Assembly (NCBI RefSeq): GCF_963576545.1
Contig: NC_083655.1
Coordinates: forward strand, 14,524,940 to 14,588,939
Source: Limanda limanda
Lineage: Eukaryota > Chordata > Actinopteri > Pleuronectiformes > Pleuronectidae
Length of the DNA stretch: 64,000 nucleotides
Direction: 5' to 3'
A program made the position numbers and the translations under genes. Under the pieces are notes generated by a model, which worked only from the letters and a program-made list of their open reading frames with translations, ran no database searches and was not told the origin of the DNA. This document shows positions 62,668 to 64,000 of this stretch, piece after piece (the stretch's first letter is position 1; the number at the start of each line of letters is the position of its first letter).

Positions 62668-63909
62668 CTATTTGAGTTTACAGAACTCAACTCTGGCTCC
62701 ACACCAAGAAACCCAAACTCCAGCATAGAGAGGCTGAGTGAATGTGGTCTGGACTCTGGGGAGGAGAGTCATGGTGTCAGAGACGCTGTAGAAGGACAGA
62801 ACACCTGCACTGTGATCCAGGTACACTCCTACTCTGGAGGACAGAGGACCTGACACTGGAGTCTTGATCCTGTTGTAATGAAAGATATAACTGTTTTCAT
62901 AACAAGATAATGACCAAGATTTATCATTTGATCCAAATTCACATTCATGTGAGTTCCCTGCTCTGCTGATATTCTTGTATGTGACTGCTACACCAACTGC
63001 TTTCTCCCCCACCTCCACCTCCCAGTAACAACGTCCAGTCAGACTCTCTCTACTCAGGACCTGACACCAACCAGTGAATCTCTCTGGGTGATCAGAATAA
63101 GACTGTTCTTTATTCATACATGTTACATTTCGGTTTCCCTCAGATAATAACAGATATTCGTGTGCTGTGTTTGGATCCAGTTTGATTTCCTGTGGATATT
63201 TTAAGAAGTCAGCTCTGGTCTCTGGCTCTGGTTGTGGCATTAAAACATTCACTTGAGACACAATCTGTAAAATCTTTGTGCCTGTCTCACTCAGAATGTC
63301 CTGTAGTCGACCTCTGACCTGTGCCACAGCTGCTGTCACATCCTCAAAGTACCTCAGATGACGGATCCTGAAGCTGGATGAGTGTGTAGATTCACTGAGT
63401 GGTGACAGTGAGGGGTAGTTGTGTAGAATCTGGTTGTGATCCTCTGTGTCTGAGAGCTGCTTCAGTTCATGGTCTTTCCTCTTCAGCTTAGTGATCTCCT
63501 GCTCCAGTCTCTCCTGAAGCTCTCTGACTCGACTCACTTCAGTTTCCTGCTGGAATCTGATCTGCTGCGTCACATCAGACCTTCTTTTCTCCAGCAGACT
63601 GATCAGCTCAGTGAAGATCTCCTCACTGTCCTCCACTGCTTTGTCAGCAGAGCCATTGACAGCCTCCTCCTCCTGTTGAAGCATCTTCACATCTTTCTCT
63701 GTGTCCTGGACTCTCTGCCGGATTGTTTGTCTCCTCAGCCCGAGCTCTCTCTGCCTCTCAGTCCTTTCTGCTGCAGCTGACAATGTATCGTGGTCTTTAT
63801 GTTCCTCCACAGAGCAGAGATAACAGATACACTGCTGATCAGTGCGACAGAACATCGTCATCACCTCGTCGTGACGAGAGCAGATGTTCCCCTGGAGCTT
63901 CTCCGAGGG
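62668..63909 (-). pseudogene. TRIM-type gene lacking RING: B-box2, coiled coil, B30.2
   Basis: A minus-strand frame is open from 63,909 to a stop at 62,668-62,670; the first ATGs are at 63,864 and 63,861 (398 residues from the first). The order is: end of a B-box2 (CSRHDEVMTMFCRTDQQCIC, then EHKDHDT), coiled coil (about residues 30-150: RQRVQDTEKDVKMLQQEEEA, REIQERLE-like heptads), and PRY-SPRY/B30.2 (about 205-398: LDPNTAHEYLLLSEGNRNV, CYWEVEVGE, GVYLDHSAGVLSFYSVSD, TFTQPLYAGVWV). This is the TRIM16/finTRIM layout of fish, where full proteins start with a RING ligase and two B-boxes. Here everything before PSEKLQGNICSRHDEV is replaced by the tail of a second B30.2 domain and a stop. So ubiquitin-ligase activity is not expected from this copy. 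It may be a recombinant pseudogene or an N-terminally truncated gene. Confidence 0.85.
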
Positions 63910-63912
63910 TCA

Positions 63913-64000
63913 GTACAGAACACCTGCACTGTGATCCAGGTACACTGCTACTCTGGAGAACAGAGGATCTGACACCTGAGTCTTGATACTGTTGTTATAA
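63913..64000 (-). pseudogene. B30.2 fragment of a second TRIM paralogue
   Basis: Minus-strand sequence reads YNNSIKTQVSDPLFSRVAVY and LDHSAGVLY, matching YNRIKTPVSGPLSSRVGVYL in the gene to its left (62,799-62,880) with roughly 90% DNA identity by eye. The domain stops abruptly after GVL and runs into the B-box of the next gene through a TGA. It continues beyond the window edge. Confidence 0.85.

Overview
The window looks like the nuclear genome of a teleost fish. It contains an intron-bearing vertebrate-type POMP gene, a eukaryotic tRNA-Cys, a HIPK-family kinase and a TRIM gene of the B30.2 type that is expanded in fish. It also has very long CA/GT microsatellites and several interspersed repeats that I recognise as common in teleosts. 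All family assignments come from reading the sequence; no search was run.

Layout. Positions 1 to about 48,400 hold no host gene that I can support. This stretch is intergenic or deeply intronic DNA filled with mobile elements. They include: a short inverted-repeat family (MITE-like) with at least seven copies or fragments in the window; a 167-bp hAT-type MITE with intact 15-bp terminal repeats and an 8-bp target duplication (9004-9170); a LINE fragment (about 10,950-11,130); an internally deleted Tc1-like transposon (13,314 to about 14,610); a 276-bp solo LTR on the minus strand (19,736-20,011); a palindrome-ended nonautonomous element (29,675-30,342); a tRNA-like SINE (about 34,422-34,600); a Ty3/gypsy chromovirus with both LTRs (34,857-39,672); a second tRNA-derived SINE (about 43,912-44,137, minus); and a LINE 3' end (about 47,810-48,425).

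Positions 48,400 to 64,000 are gene-rich. In order: a two-exon gene for a stand-alone MIF4G (eIF4G-like HEAT) domain on the minus strand (49,699-51,400); tRNA-Cys(GCA) on the minus strand (52,543-52,614); POMP, the proteasome maturation protein, on the plus strand in six exons (52,894-55,365); an HIPK-like protein kinase on the plus strand in about eight exons (56,495-58,609); and a TRIM-type coiled-coil/B30.2 gene on the minus strand (62,668 to about 63,909). The TRIM gene has lost its RING half, and the piece of a second B30.2 domain lies directly upstream of it.

The genes do not form one pathway. The points most worth a second look are three. The MIF4G locus has a duplicated 5' exon segment, about 200-bp direct repeats flanking it and a minisatellite 5' leader. 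The TRIM locus has a chimeric junction. The gypsy element has nearly identical LTRs and a target duplication, yet lacks its primer-binding site and most of gag.
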